Shown piece by piece: positions 23,661 through 36,234 of a DNA stretch of 64,000 nt (position 1 is its first letter; every line of letters starts with the position of its first letter). The stretch covers positions 71,223,257 through 71,287,256 of the forward strand of contig NC_060060.1 in assembly GCF_020283565.1 (NCBI RefSeq), written 5' to 3'. This DNA comes from Trifolium pratense. Lineage: Eukaryota > Streptophyta > Magnoliopsida > Fabales > Fabaceae. Under the pieces are notes generated by a model. That model worked only from the letters and a program-made list of their open reading frames with translations. It did no database searches and was not told the origin of the DNA. The position numbers and the translations under genes were made by a program.

Positions 23661-26086
23661 TGTAATATCCCGACTTTAATTAATAGAAGAATATTAATTA
23701 GAAGTAAATTATTGAAAACTAGTTAGAAATAAGCGAACAAGTGTAAGAAAGTAATTATAAGATGCAATGCAAGTACACTTTGGAAATAAGAGAAGGGTAA
23801 GGTGGTAATTACACGTAAAGTTACATATGTTGGTATTATTAAATGAATAATGCTAGCAATACACTCTTTAACAAACACACTCTAACACACTCTCTTTTAT
23901 TGGTTGAAATTCACATGGGTCCCATAAAAAAATGTGGACCCATATAACTTTTATGGGACCCATATAAATTTTAATCAATAAAAGAGAGTGTGTTAGAGTG
24001 TGTTTGTTATTGGAGTGTGTTGCTAGCACTCCTCATTATTAAATAGGAACCAAAGTGGACTTTCAATTCATTCATTTCCCAAAATCAGTATACTCTCATC
24101 TCTCTTTCTCTCACGCCAAGTTCACCACCACCATCCTCATGTCGTTTCCACTACAAGCTATCTTCTACAAGCCTTGCATGATCTCTACCTCACGAACCCA
24201 ATTTTCAATGAAGCATTTTAAGAAAGACTGCAACTTTATTCTTCTAATTTCTTTGTGGACCGAAATATAACCCAAAGCCTTAATCCATCACCTACTTGAA
24301 ATTAGGTCCTTGCATGTGTAAATCAACACCTCAACTTATCAATTGAAGTCATCAGGAAGTCAAGGTAACCCATCAAACACCCTATTTCTCTTCTTCAAGG
24401 TTCAAGCTCAAGTTTATTAGAAAGGGTTGTGTTCTGTTACATGAGTGTTGGGTGGAATCAAGACATGATTACATGTTAAAATGAAAAACTGGAAGCTGAG
24501 AAACAAGAATTAAGAAGAGCTGAGTTTGAATGAAATGGAAGGTCAGAGCTGTGTATATAAAGAGAAATTGGAAGGAGTTTGTGAAATTCGTAGTTAGGAC
24601 AGACGTCCAATCAAAAGTCGAGAAATGAGGTCAGTAGCTATTTTTGAAGTTGGTGCTCCGATGCAGAATTATGCAGAAAATTCTGATTATGGGTTTAAAG
24701 TATTTCAGTTGCAAATTATGCGTTTCGGCGAGCTCTAGAAGTGTCGCTGGTATTGTTCAAGCTTCTTTTCAGGTGGGTTCCCTTAGAAATCTTCACTATT
24801 AAATAGAATAGATCCATTAGTTTCCCCAAATTTATCTATGAATGATAACCTTAAGAATGTCATGTTACTTTAGGATTTAACTCATAAAATGGATTAAATA
24901 AATAAGTGAAACAAGCCCTTGCATGTGTGATATGACTGTGATCTGTGGAATTTAGTTTAAACCATGAACACATAAGTTGGATTGTATATGGACTGTTTTT
25001 AAATTATGCAGGTCTGTGTGTTGAGCCGGTCTTGAACCGACGCATGCTTCCCCTTAACTAAAAATATGTATTTCTGGGCTTTATGAGTCGGTTCACGTGA
25101 AGCATGAACTGGTGCATAATTCCCAAGATGCATTTTTAAAACCTGGGTTGTTTGCAGCGGTGCATAACTACCTTGAACCGGTGCAGCCTGAGGATAGTTT
25201 ATGAAAAACCTTGCGGCTTATGTATTGGAGGATTATACCAACTATTTTATTCAAATAAAACCCCTCCGACATATAAATCATTTTATAAATATAACAAGTG
25301 ACTGAATTCCACGAACACGGTTCCCTCACATGCCTTAAAATCAATTAAGCTCAGGAATTAGACAGGAACATCAGGAAAGTTAGTAATTACCCGGGAGGGA
25401 ATTCATGGGCAGGATATCAATCAGGATTATTAAGTTAAGTTAAGAAAGTCAATCAATTATGGTGGTTACTTATGTACCACGTTATGGGATTCGTTAGAAT
25501 CCAATCATGTTATGATTGTGAGCTTCAGCCGTGTCGATGTACATTATTATCGCAGACGGACATGTCAGGCCTCTGAGACCGGCTCACCTCAGAGTGCCTT
25601 TGTTATGAATAAAACGAACAAGATAAATAATGTGTTACACCTTTATGTATTACGTTATGAAATTATGTTATGTAAATCATGTTTAGAGATTGACTATCAG
25701 GATCAGAGAACTATTAGTTCATCAGTTGCCCCCGGTGTAGATACCAATAGTAACTGGGTAGTAGGAATCCACTGAGACGAAGTGACTGTTCTCATCCCCC
25801 ACTTATTTGATTTCAGATAAACAGGTTGATCGAGATATAATGGTTTGCAAGCATGGAGTTCAGATACTTGGATTATGCTAATTGAGCTGACGTCATGTTA
25901 TCTTATATTTTGTATAAGATTTAGTTTCTTTATGTTTTTAGTTGTTAGCTCAGTTTAGTATTAATCTCTTGGATTTTGTAATCCTATTTATGTATTCGGA
26001 CGATATGTAATGAAAATTTAATGTTTCCCGATTCAGTTATCTACACTCTTGTCGATATTCTAGATAAATTGATATGGGGTGTTATA
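23661..26086. mobile_element. Solo LTR (Ty3-type) inserted in the BURP repeat exon
   Basis: It starts TGTAATATCCCG and ends GGGGTGTTATA, imperfectly inverted LTR ends of the TGTAACACCC...GGGTGTTACA kind found in plant Ty3 chromoviruses. An exact 5-bp target duplication GGCTG lies at 23656-23660 and 26087-26091. Removing the element and one GGCTG restores DGWLKD in frame. There is no internal region, primer site or polypurine tract, so this is a solo LTR left by LTR-LTR recombination. It carries a TATA-like GTGTATATAAAG near 24552 and a nested MITE (23845-24034). The degenerate last bases suggest it is older than the other LTR elements in the gene. Confidence 0.85.
23845..24034. mobile_element. 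Mutator-type MITE nested in the solo LTR
   Basis: A near-complete fold-back: left end GAATAATGCTAGCAATACAC, right end on the minus strand GAGGAGTGCTAGCAACACAC, with inverted homology extending through AACACACTCT and GGGTCCCATA. The direct flanking repeat is ATTATTAAAT (23835-23844 and 24035-24044), 10 bp, close to the 9-bp Mutator norm. 190 bp, no coding. Confidence 0.85.
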
Positions 26087-27040
26087 GGCTGGTTGAAAGA
26101 TAGCCAAGCAAAGTCGACCTCCAACGCCAATCCAGCTTATCTTGATGGTTGGTTAAAAGATGGCCAAAAAGCAAAATCCACCCCAAATGGCAACCAAGCT
26201 TACCTTGATGGATGGTTGAAAGATAACACAGCTGAGAAAGCAAAATCCACCTCAAACTCCAACCAAGTTTACCTTGATGGTTGGTTGAAAGATGGCCAAA
26301 AAGAAAAATCCAACTCCAACTCCAACAAAGCTTACCTTGATGGCTGGTTGAAAGATAGCCAAGAAAAATCCAACCCTAACTCCAATCAAGTTTACCTTGA
26401 TGGTTGGTTGAAAGACATCCAAGCAAAGTTGACCGCAAACTCCAACCAAGTTTATCTTGATGGATGGTTGAAAGATGGCTAAAAGGAAATATCAACCCCT
26501 AACGCCAAGCAAGCTTACCTTGATGGATGGTTGAAAGATAGTCAAGCCAAGAAAAGAGAATCCACCCCTAACTCCAACCAAGTTTACCTTGATGGATGGT
26601 TGAAAGATAACCATGACAAATCCAACCCTAACTTCAATCATGTTTACCTTGATGGTTGGTTGAAAGACAACCAAGCAAAGTCGACCGCCAACTCCAACTC
26701 AGTTTATCTTGATGGATGGTTGAAAGATGGCCAAAAAGTAATATCCACCCCCAACTCCAACCAAGCTTACCTTGATGGATGGTTGAAAGATAGTCAAGAT
26801 GAGAAAGCAAAATCCACCGCTGACTCCAAACAAGTTTATCTTGATGGATGGTTGAAAGATAACAAAGACCAAAACGAAAAAACAATCAAACAGGCTTACC
26901 TTGATGGTTGGTTAAAAGATAGTCAAGTTGACAAATCAAAAGCTACCCACATCTCGACTCAAGCTTACCTTGATGGTTTGTTGAAAAACTCATATGCAAA
27001 ACCAAATGATAAATTATCTTCTAAAGTTGACCATACAGAG

Positions 27041-27582
27041 GCATTCAAGATGGCTTTTTTCGCTATAGAAGATATGTATGCAGGGAATGTAATGACCTTG
27101 TCATTTCCTATCAGAGAATATGCTAATTTCTTGCCAAAAAAAGTAGCCGACTCCATTCCTTTATCCAAGTCACAAGTACCAAGCCTTCTTCAACTATTTA
27201 AGCTCACAAAAAATTCTCCTCAAGGTGAAGATATGCAAGACATAATTGATCAATGCGAATCTCCACTACAAAAAGGGGAGACCAAAGCTTGTCCTACTTC
27301 AATGGAGTCTATGGTTGAATTTGTTCATAGTGTTATTGGTGCTGACGCTAAATATAACATTCTCACAACTCAATACCCCACAACATCAGGTGCAGCTTTG
27401 CAAAACTACACCATTTTGGAAGTATCAAAGGATATCTATGCTCCTAAATGGGTAGCTTGTCATCCAAGGCCTTACCCTTATGCTCTTTACTATTGCCACT
27501 ATCTAGACATAGGGAGCAGGATCTTCAAAGTTCTTCTAAAGGGTCAATATGGAGACATTATGGATGCTTTGGCCATTTGCCA
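27041..27582 (+). pseudogene. BURP domain, N-terminal part (rest at 36240-36378)
   Basis: The domain begins at AFKMAFFAIEDMYAGNVMTL and continues with the family landmarks FLPKKVADSIPLS, CESPLQKGETKACPTSMESM, CHPRPYPYALYYCH and ALAICH. CH motifs start at 27458, 27494 and 27578; the fourth and the following Trp are in the segment after the LTR element (LCHFFPVKHIVW). All conserved Cys-His pairs that bind copper in this family are present in the coding DNA. The frame that reads on into the LTR for 18 codons after 27582 is an artefact. Confidence 0.9.
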
Positions 27583-30500
27583 TGTAAGACCCGTAATTAC
27601 ACAGTACTTTTGTGTAAGGAAAATAATTATTGACTAAGAGATTTTAGGGTTTTCGTTAAGTTATTTCGTAAGTTCCGTTGTAACAACAGCATCTTTGCTG
27701 AGTTAGGGTTTGTTTTGTGCTCGTGCGTTGGAAAGGCACAGACTTTTGGTCTGTGATCCTCTTTCATGAATGAGAAGGTTTCTATGAATTCAGAATGACG
27801 AGTTTTGGATTATTCTCGTTTTTGGAAAAACGCGTAGGAAATTTTACCCGCTGACGTAAAATTTTACGGTTTCTGAATTCAGTAAAATTTTGGGTGGAAG
27901 TTTTATATATCTGCGCGAGTTAGGATATGTCCTGAGAATAATTTTCAAGAGTGTGGAAGAAAATTACAGTCGCAGAAAAAGATTCGGCGATAAGTTTTGG
28001 AAATCGTTTACGGAGGACTTTTAGGTTATAGATTTTCTGTCTGTGCAAGTTTGGTCCGTAACCGAAGCATGACTCGTCTGTGAGGCGAAGACTTTTAGAA
28101 CCATATGAAAATATCTAAAGTGGATGGGATTTGTTTGATCCATTGGCTAAGGTTCAACATGGCTTATGGTGCACCTTTGATCCAAGGGCTAGGAATGCTT
28201 ATGACCAAGGTATAGTAAGGAGGTTTAGGCACTTGTGGACTTAGCAAAAAAATCAGAATTTTCACTCACCTCTCTTCTCTCTCAAACCGTGAACCACTCC
28301 CCCATTTTCTATTCATCACCAAATTCTCATTTCTTCACCAAATCCTTCCATTCAAGGCTTGTTGGATCATAAGAACTTGCAAGGAATCACTTCACTTAAG
28401 GTAACTAACCTCCTCCTTTCTTTTAGTTGGTTGAAACTCATAGATTTTAGGATTTGTTATGAATATGTTCTTGAGCAAATATTCTAGAAATTTAGTTTGG
28501 TTCCATGGGAGTGTTTATGGGTAGTAGACTAGCTTGTTTAAGCTTAGCATGTGTTGATTTCCATGGTGATTAAAGTTTTCACAAGATTTTTGTTTTGGGT
28601 TTGAAAAATTGATTTGAATTGCTCATAACTTTGAAAATTTGTGTTGTGCTTTTATTTTTGGTGTTGTTTATGAGCATTGTAGTGAAATGGATGTTAGAAA
28701 ATGGCTTTAATTTTGTGAAACAAGAAAAAAATATTTTTGTTGTGTGTTCTTGAGGATTTCATGAACAAATTTTGGAAATTCTTGCTTTGGCCCTCAAAAT
28801 TAGTTGGTTGATCAATTTCATAGACTTGTGGACTCATAGAGGCTTGCTAGGACTTTGCATTGGGAAAATTTTGAGTGTGGTCCTTATTTTGAAAACTTTT
28901 GGTCATGAGAAATTTCGGAAAAGTGTGGTAGAGGTTTCAAAATTGGTTAGGGCTTTGAGGGAGGCACAATGGTGGCCTAGGGCGAATTACCATGCAAAAA
29001 TTTTTGGGAAAAAAATGGTTTTAGTGTTGTATGTGTGTTAAAGAACCTAAAATTGAATTTTCGAAATTTGAGGCTTTGCCCGGAAAATTTTTTGGGGCTT
29101 GGATTAGTAACTCGGGGGTATTATGGGATATTACCATGCCCTCGTAAGCGAAAAATTTTGAGCGGAAGTGGGTTTTTCATTTTTGGGGGCAGCACCTAAA
29201 GGGAAAAATGGGAGGATTTCTAAAATTTTTCTAAGTCCACAATTTGGGAAAAATGATCATGCTTTGATGAAATGATCATAGGTGGGTCAAAGTTTGATTA
29301 TAGGATTGTATTTGGAAAGAAAAACTTGAAACTTGCGACGCAAGAAAAACTCGATTATTTTGTCGAGATATTTTCGTAAAATTTTTAGGTTGTTTTCAAG
29401 TGTTTTGGTAGTGTATGAAAGTGTCCTTTGAAGTTTAAAACCATAGAGAGCAATGATATGCTTTGAAAACGAAAATGTGTTTGTTTTGTGAAAAATAGTG
29501 TATTTAACTTCGGGAATTTTTAATCACTATGGGGAGGACTCGGAAATAATATCCGAGGGTGTTAGGAAGTGCCTTAGACACCTCTAGACCTTTGTGGATA
29601 GGTTTAGTTTCGTTGGAATATTTTGGGAGGAACTTATGAATTGTACGCTCCTTATTTTAGGGCGCGCAGAGTGTAGAATTGTTCGGAATTGTTTGTAATT
29701 GGAAGCTTGCCGAGGTAAGGGCACCTTCTTACTTCCGTATTAAATTCCGTCGATAGCGTAGTTGTATGCTTGTTGTTGTGAATGCTTTGTGTGTTTGTTT
29801 GTGCACTATTTGTGAGTGCTTGGCATGTTTGTATTATGTATTCTCGATATGAGTTCGTGATGAATACATGAGGTTACTTGTCTGACATAGTATTTGATGA
29901 AATATATGTGTTGACATGCTTGTTGGGAGATTACATATGATTGTGATAATATATGTATTGTTGTTGCATTGGTATAGATAAGGGTATCGTATGCTCATGC
30001 GTCCATGGTAAGAGGTGGTTGCGGGAGTGGACCCCGGGTTGTGATTGCGGGAGCGGATCCACCCAAATGTTTGAGGGAGTGTGATTGCGGGAGTGGATCC
30101 ACCTTAATCCTACGGGATTCTTGTTGAGTTCAATACGTGGTTGCGGGGGTGGGCCACGAGGTGTGATTGCGGGAGTGGATCCACCTTAACCCTTCGTGGT
30201 TTTATTGATCCTCAGTACGTGGTTGCGGGAGTGGACCATGGGGTGTGATTGCGGGAGTGGATCCACCTTAAATCCTTCGAGATTTTATTGATTAACTTTT
30301 TAGTAGGAACATGGTTGCGGGAGTGGACCATGGGGTGTGATTGCGGGAGTGGATCCACCTTAATCCTTATGGATTGTATTAATTTTTGTACGAGTGTTTG
30401 GGTGTGTGAGACCAGTGGCGGTCGTCGCATTTGTTGTGTTAGAGGTTAGCGAGACCAGTGGGGGTTGTCGCATTCATTGCATTAGAGGTTTGCATTAGGC

Positions 30501-31084
30501 TTTTATGCTTTGGTTTATATGAGCCCGTTGGTCGGAATGTCTATGTGTTTAAAGAGCTTTCTCCGTTGGTATTTGTTTGTTTGGTATTTGTATATGTGTT
30601 TCCAGTTGGTGACCCTTGCTTGTTTGTATGTGATACGTGAACGGGTTATCCCCCACCTTAGATGATGGAGTGCCACATGAGGCCGTTGGTCGTGAGGATG
30701 GCGAGGACTTCGTGGATTATGCCGGAGAGTAGAGAGTAGCACTTGGTTAGGCTACATTTTGATTAGGCTTAGGGCCTAGGATTTTATGGATGACTGTATA
30801 TTATACTCAGACATGTTTAGTGGCTTTTGGCCTTGTGATATATTCGGTTCATAACTCGTGTCTTTTGGTTGATGAACTTAATGTATCCGCTGTATGTAAA
30901 TTATTCAGGTACACACTTTGCTTCGAGGAAGCCCTGTAATATAATGTGTTGATGTTATATTTATTTTCTATTGAATGACGAATTGCCGAGATAGCTGCGG
31001 GCGTTCACGCGCGCCATTTTATTTAAGCGTGTTGATTTAAAAAAAAAAAACCCCTTTTTATGCTTTGAAAAACGGGGTGTTACA
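27583..31084 (+). repeat. 5' LTR of the element in the BURP exon
   Basis: 3,502 bp. The frames in it (for example 28772-29041) recur identically in the 3' LTR and resemble no protein family; they are chance frames. Confidence 0.92.
30010..30365 (+). repeat. Minisatellite inside the 5' LTR, about 80-bp units
   Basis: Units pair GGTTGCGGGAGTGGACC with GATTGCGGGAGTGGATCC and end ACCTTAA; five pairs or partial pairs are present here, one fewer than in the 3' LTR (35075-35512). Confidence 0.88.
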
Positions 31085-32647
31085 TTTTGGTATCAGAGCT
31101 CGGCATTAGATCTTCAAAGGGAAAGTGTGTACATGGGTTAACAGTCTGAGGTCAGTCATATTAGAGTTAGAGTCGGGTTTAGTGAGCATAAGTGCTTGGG
31201 TTCTTATGTGTTTGTTGTCTTGAGTCAAGCATGGGTTAAATGCTTAGGTAATTGATTGTTTCTCAACCGAAACAATGTTCCCTATAGTGCTTCAGTGAGT
31301 AGGACAGTTAGCCCCTAGAGCTTTGGTTGAACTGGGTCGACGAGTGTCTCCGAATTTTCTCAGAGGCATCGGTCCGAGGAGGATGGATTTGAGGAGAATA
31401 AGAAATGCAAGGGATTCTTGGAAGTTAGATTATTGATTAGAAGTGCATTGGACGTGGTCACTCGGAGATGTTGAGTGTGGACGAGTGGACATCATTCTTG
31501 TAAAGGATTTCATGTAAGGACTTGATTCGGGGAACTTTTTGAAGAAAATATTGGATGTTTGCTACGGTGAGTTCGGGATGAGACTTGATGAAGTCATTTG
31601 GTTGTCAAGAAGATGCAGCCAATGAGGGATGGTGGAACAGACAACAATGTCAATTGGAATTAATTACGATGATTGGGTAATCATCGGGGCGAGCCGTATT
31701 TGAGTTAAAGTGGATGTTGCGCGTCAAGAGTGAGCGAACCTGGTGGTGTTAGATGACAGTTATACGTCGATGGGTACCTTAAAGGTTTAAGTTGAGTGTT
31801 TAAGATGTGTTAGGATTTTGAAATGTGAGTATAGTTGTGGTTACGAGAGGAAACTTTAAGTAATTAATTGTGGGATAGTACGAACTCGGATAGATGTTTA
31901 GGTAAAGAGCGAGTAGTTCAACCTTGGAAAGGGAGTTGTATGTCGATGTTAAGTGATGCTAGAGGTATATAGTGTGGAAATACCTAGAGAGTTGTAGCCG
32001 TGTAAGCTAGAATTGTTAGTTTTGGCGGGTAAAACCTAAGAGAAATTAAATTTCTCAAGTAGTTTGACGGGATTAGACCATAAGTGAGCAGAGGCTCGGT
32101 ATGAATGGGCATTTAAGTTAACGATTTCGATCGACCGAGAGGGATGAGTGATCTAGTAGCACCTTGAGTTTATGATATCATAGGAGTTGAAGTGGAAAAA
32201 TTCTAAGTAAAACAAGCTATGGACGGAAATTTTCAGAAAATTTTCTAGAAATGTCGTGGATGAATAGAAAAAGGGTTCGTTAGTGAGAGCACTAAGACGA
32301 TGAGAGTGATAGTCGGAAGGACTTTTTGTTGAATGTAAGATGAATGGAGAAATTTAGATAGCGTGGCTAGTATTTTAAGTTTTTGAGGATTAAATTCGAA
32401 GAGATTGATTTAGGAATCAAATGTAATGAGGAAGTTATTGTAGCGTATGGTTTATTCTTGGTGGGTAGTCTAAAGAAGACGAGCATTAAGAATTGAGGAA
32501 AAACATGTAGGAAATCTCGGAAGAGACGGAAAAGGGTGATGTTGGAAACGTCACGTGTTAACTTAGGTGCGTGGACCTTCGTAAAGTAATCTGGGTGATT
32601 ACTCTTGCTTAGTTTCGAGGACGAAACTTCTTTTTGGTGGGTAGTAA
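31085..32647 (+). other. Non-coding interior of the LTR element in the BURP exon
   Basis: Begins with the tRNA-Met primer site and ends TCGAGGACGAAACTTCTTTTTGGTGGGTAGTAA, a chromovirus-like 3' end (read in parts: CGAGGACGAAACTTC then TTTTTGGTGGGTAG). No open frame over 60 codons was found. Confidence 0.8.
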
Positions 32648-35600
32648 TGTAAGACCCGTAATTACACAGTACTTTTGTGTAAGGAAAATAATTATTGACT
32701 AAGAGATTTTAGGGTTTTCGTTAAGTTATTTCGTAAGTTCCGTTGTAACAACAGCATCTTTGCTGAGTTAGGGTTTGTTTTGTGCTCGTGCGTTGGAAAG
32801 GCACAGACTTTTGGTCTGTGATCCTCTTTCATGAATGAGAAGGTTTCTATGAATTCAGAATGACGAGTTTTGGATTATTCTCGTTTTTGGAAAAACGCGT
32901 AGGAAATTTTACCCGCTGACGTAAAATTTTACGGTTTCTGAATTCAGTAAAATTTTGGGTGGAAGTTTTATATATCTGCGCGAGTTAGGATATGTCCTGA
33001 GAATAATTTTCAAGAGTGTGGAAGAAAATTACAGTCGCAGAAAAAGATTCGGCGATAAGTTTTGGAAATCGTTTACGGAGGACTTTTAGGTTATAGATTT
33101 TCTGTCTGTGCAAGTTTGGTCCGTAACCGAAGCATGACTCGTCTGTGAGGCGAAGACTTTTAGAACCATATGAAAATATCTAAAGTGGATGGGATTTGTT
33201 TGATCCATTGGCTAAGGTTCAACATGGCTTATGGTGCACCTTTGATCCAAGGGCTAGGAATGCTTATGACCAAGGTATAGTAAGGAGGTTTAGGCACTTG
33301 TGGACTTAGCAAAAAAATCAGAATTTTCACTCACCTCTCTTCTCTCTCAAACCGTGAACCACTCCCCCATTTTCTATTCATCACCAAATTCTCATTTCTT
33401 CACCAAATCCTTCCATTCAAGGCTTGTTGGATCATAAGAACTTGCAAGGAATCACTTCACTTAAGGTAACTAACCTCCTCCTTTCTTTTAGTTGGTTGAA
33501 ACTCATAGATTTTAGGATTTGTTATGAATATGTTCTTGAGCAAATATTCTAGAAATTTAGTTTGGTTCCATGGGAGTGTTTATGGGTAGTAGACTAGCTT
33601 GTTTAAGCTTAGCATGTGTTGATTTCCATGGTGATTAAAGTTTTCACAAGATTTTTGTTTTGGGTTTGAAAAATTGATTTGAATTGCTCATAACTTTGAA
33701 AATTTGTGTTGTGCTTTTATTTTTGGTGTTGTTTATGAGCATTGTAGTGAAATGGATGTTAGAAAATGGCTTTAATTTTGTGAAACAAGAAAAAAATATT
33801 TTTGTTGTGTGTTCTTGAGGATTTCATGAACAAATTTTGGAAATTCTTGCTTTGGCCCTCAAAATTAGTTGGTTGATCAATTTCATAGACTTGTGGACTC
33901 ATAGAGGCTTGCTAGGACTTTGCATTGGGAAAATTTTGAGTGTGGTCCTTATTTTGAAAACTTTTGGTCATGAGAAATTTCGGAAAAGTGTGGTAGAGGT
34001 TTCAAAATTGGTTAGGGCTTTGAGGGAGGCACAATGGTGGCCTAGGGCGAATTACCATGCAAAAATTTTTGGGAAAAAAATGGTTTTAGTGTTGTATGTG
34101 TGTTAAAGAACCTAAAATTGAATTTTCGAAATTTGAGGCTTTGCCCGGAAAATTTTTTGGGGCTTGGATTAGTAACTCGGGGGTATTATGGGATATTACC
34201 ATGCCCTCGTAAGCGAAAAATTTTGAGCGGAAGTGGGTTTTTCATTTTTGGGGGCAGCACCTAAAGGGAAAAATGGGAGGATTTCTAAAATTTTTCTAAG
34301 TCCACAATTTGGGAAAAATGATCATGCTTTGATGAAATGATCATAGGTGGGTCAAAGTTTGATTATAGGATTGTATTTGGAAAGAAAAACTTGAAACTTG
34401 CGACGCAAGAAAAACTCGATTATTTTGTCGAGATATTTTCGTAAAATTTTTAGGTTGTTTTCAAGTGTTTTGGTAGTGTATGAAAGTGTCCTTTGAAGTT
34501 TAAAACCATAGAGAGCAATGGTATGCTTTGAAAACGAAAATGTGTTTGTTTTGTCAAAAATAGTGTATTTAACTTCGGGAATTTTTAATCACTATGGGGA
34601 GGACTCGGAAATAATATCCGAGGGTGTTAGGAAGTGCCTTAGACACCTCTAGACCTTTGTGGATAGGTTTAGTTTCGTTGGAATATTTTGGGAGGAACTT
34701 ATGAATTGTACGCTCCTTATTTTAGGGCGCGCAGAGTGTAGAATTGTTCGGAATTGTTTGTAATTGGAAGCTTGCCGAGGTAAGGGCACCTTCTTACTTC
34801 CGTATTAAATTCCGTCGATAGCGTAGTTGTATGCTTGTTGTTGTGAATGCTTTGTGTGTTTGTTTGTGCACTATTTGTGAGTGCTTGGCATGTTTGTATT
34901 ATGTATTCTCGATATGAGTTCGTGATGAATACATGAGGTTACTTGTCTGACATAGTATTTGATGAAATATATGTGTTGACATGCTTGTTGGGAGATTACA
35001 TATGATTGTGATAATATATGTATTGTTGTTGCATTGGTATAGATAAGGGTATCGTATGCTCATGCGTCCATGGTAAGAGGTGGTTGCGGGAGTGGACCTC
35101 GGGTTGTGATTGCGGGAGCGGATCCACCCAAATGTTTGAGGGAGTGTGATTGCGGGAGTGGATTCACCTTAATCCTACGGGATTCTTGTTGAGTTCAATA
35201 CGTGGTTGCGGGGGTGGGCCACGAGGTGTGATTGCGGGAGTGGATCCACCTTAATTTTTGCGGGGTTTTATTGAGTTCAATACTTGGTTGCGGGAGTGGA
35301 CCATGAGGTGCGATTGCGGGAGTGAATCCACCTTAACCCTTCGTGGTTTTATTGATCCTCAGTACGTGGTTGCGGGAGTGGACCATGGGGTGTGATTGCG
35401 GGAGTGGATCCACCTTAAATCCTTCGAGATTTTATTGATTAACTTTTTAGTAGGAACATGGTTGCGGGAGTGGACCATGGGGTGTGATTGCGGGAGTGGA
35501 TCCACCTTAATCCTTATGGATTGTATTAATTTTTGTACGAGTGTTTGGGTGTGTGAGACCAGTGGCGGTCGTCGCATTTGTTGTGTTAGAGGTTAGCGAG

Positions 35601-36234
35601 ACCAGTGGGGGTTGTCGCATTCATTGCATTAGAGGTTTGCATTAGGCTTTTATGCTTTGGTTTATATGAGCCCGTTGGTGGGAATGTCTATGTGTTTAAA
35701 GAGCTTTCTCCGTTGGTATTTGTTTGTTTGGTATTTGTATATGTGTTTCCAGTTGGTGACCCTTGCTTGTTTGTATGTGATACGTGAACGGGTTATCCCC
35801 CACCTTAGATGATGGAGTGCCACATGAGGCCGTTGGTCGTGAGGATGGCGAGGACTTCGTGGATTATGCCGGAGAGTAGAGAGTAGCACTTGGTTAGGCT
35901 ACATTTTGATTAGGCTTAGGGCCTAGGATTTTATGGATGACTGTATATTATACTCAGACATGTTTATTGCCTTTTGGCCTTGTGATATATTCGGTTCATA
36001 ACTCGTGTCTTTTGGTTGATGAACTTAATGTATCCGCTGTATGTAAATTATTCAGGTACACACTTTGCTTCGAGGAAGCCCTGTAATATAATGTGTTGAT
36101 GTTATATTTATTTTCTATTGAATGACGAATTGCCGAGATAGCTGCGGGCGTTCACGCGCGCCATTTTATTTAAGCGTGTTGATTTAAAAATAAAAAAATA
36201 CCCCTTTTTATGCTTTGAAAAACGGGGTGTTACA
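32648..36234 (+). repeat. 3' LTR of the element in the BURP exon
   Basis: 3,587 bp, 85 bp longer than the 5' LTR, mainly because of an extra minisatellite unit near 35255-35335. Confidence 0.92.
35075..35512 (+). repeat. Minisatellite inside the 3' LTR
   Basis: Same unit as at 30010-30365 but with one additional copy. Confidence 0.88.

Larger units (their letters stand above)
23641..26991 (+). repeat. Array of about 15 YLDGWLKD peptide repeats (candidate core peptides)
   Basis: The first copy (QPYLDGW) spans the solo LTR. The other fourteen lie between 26092 and 26991, at 60-72 bp spacing. Thirteen of these keep YLDGWLKD unchanged; the last reads YLDGLLKN, with Leu for Trp. The residue two before Tyr is mostly Gln, and the one before Tyr is Ala, Val or Pro. 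Spacers are hydrophilic (Lys, Ser, Asn, Thr, Pro) and vary in length and sequence (for example SQAKSTSNANPA, NTAEKAKSTSNSNQV). The sharp contrast between an invariant aromatic octapeptide and drifting spacers suggests selection on the octapeptide. Repeat 8 carries the TAA stop in its spacer. Confidence 0.9.
27583..36234 (+). mobile_element. Young non-coding Ty3-type LTR element (LARD-like) in the BURP domain exon
   Basis: Full-length element of 8,652 bp with exact 5-bp target duplications TGCCA (27578-27582, 36235-36239). LTRs at 27583-31084 and 32648-36234 start TGTAAGACCC and end GGGGTGTTACA. Primer site TGGTATCAGAGC at 31088-31099 (initiator tRNA-Met) and a purine-rich stretch before 32648 set the + orientation. 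The 1,563-bp interior has no gag or pol frame, so movement needed proteins from another element. Reading the two LTRs side by side I found about seven substitutions plus one repeat-unit indel, so insertion was recent. Confidence 0.92.

Noticed and set aside
26252..26885. Minus-strand frames opposite the YLDGWLKD repeats
   Set aside because: Shadows of the + strand repeats; the + strand frame has a signal peptide, splice sites and a BURP domain.
28772..29041. 89-codon + frame, repeated at 33837-34106
   Set aside because: Lies in both LTRs of one element, low information content, no family resemblance; identity is due to the LTR duplication.
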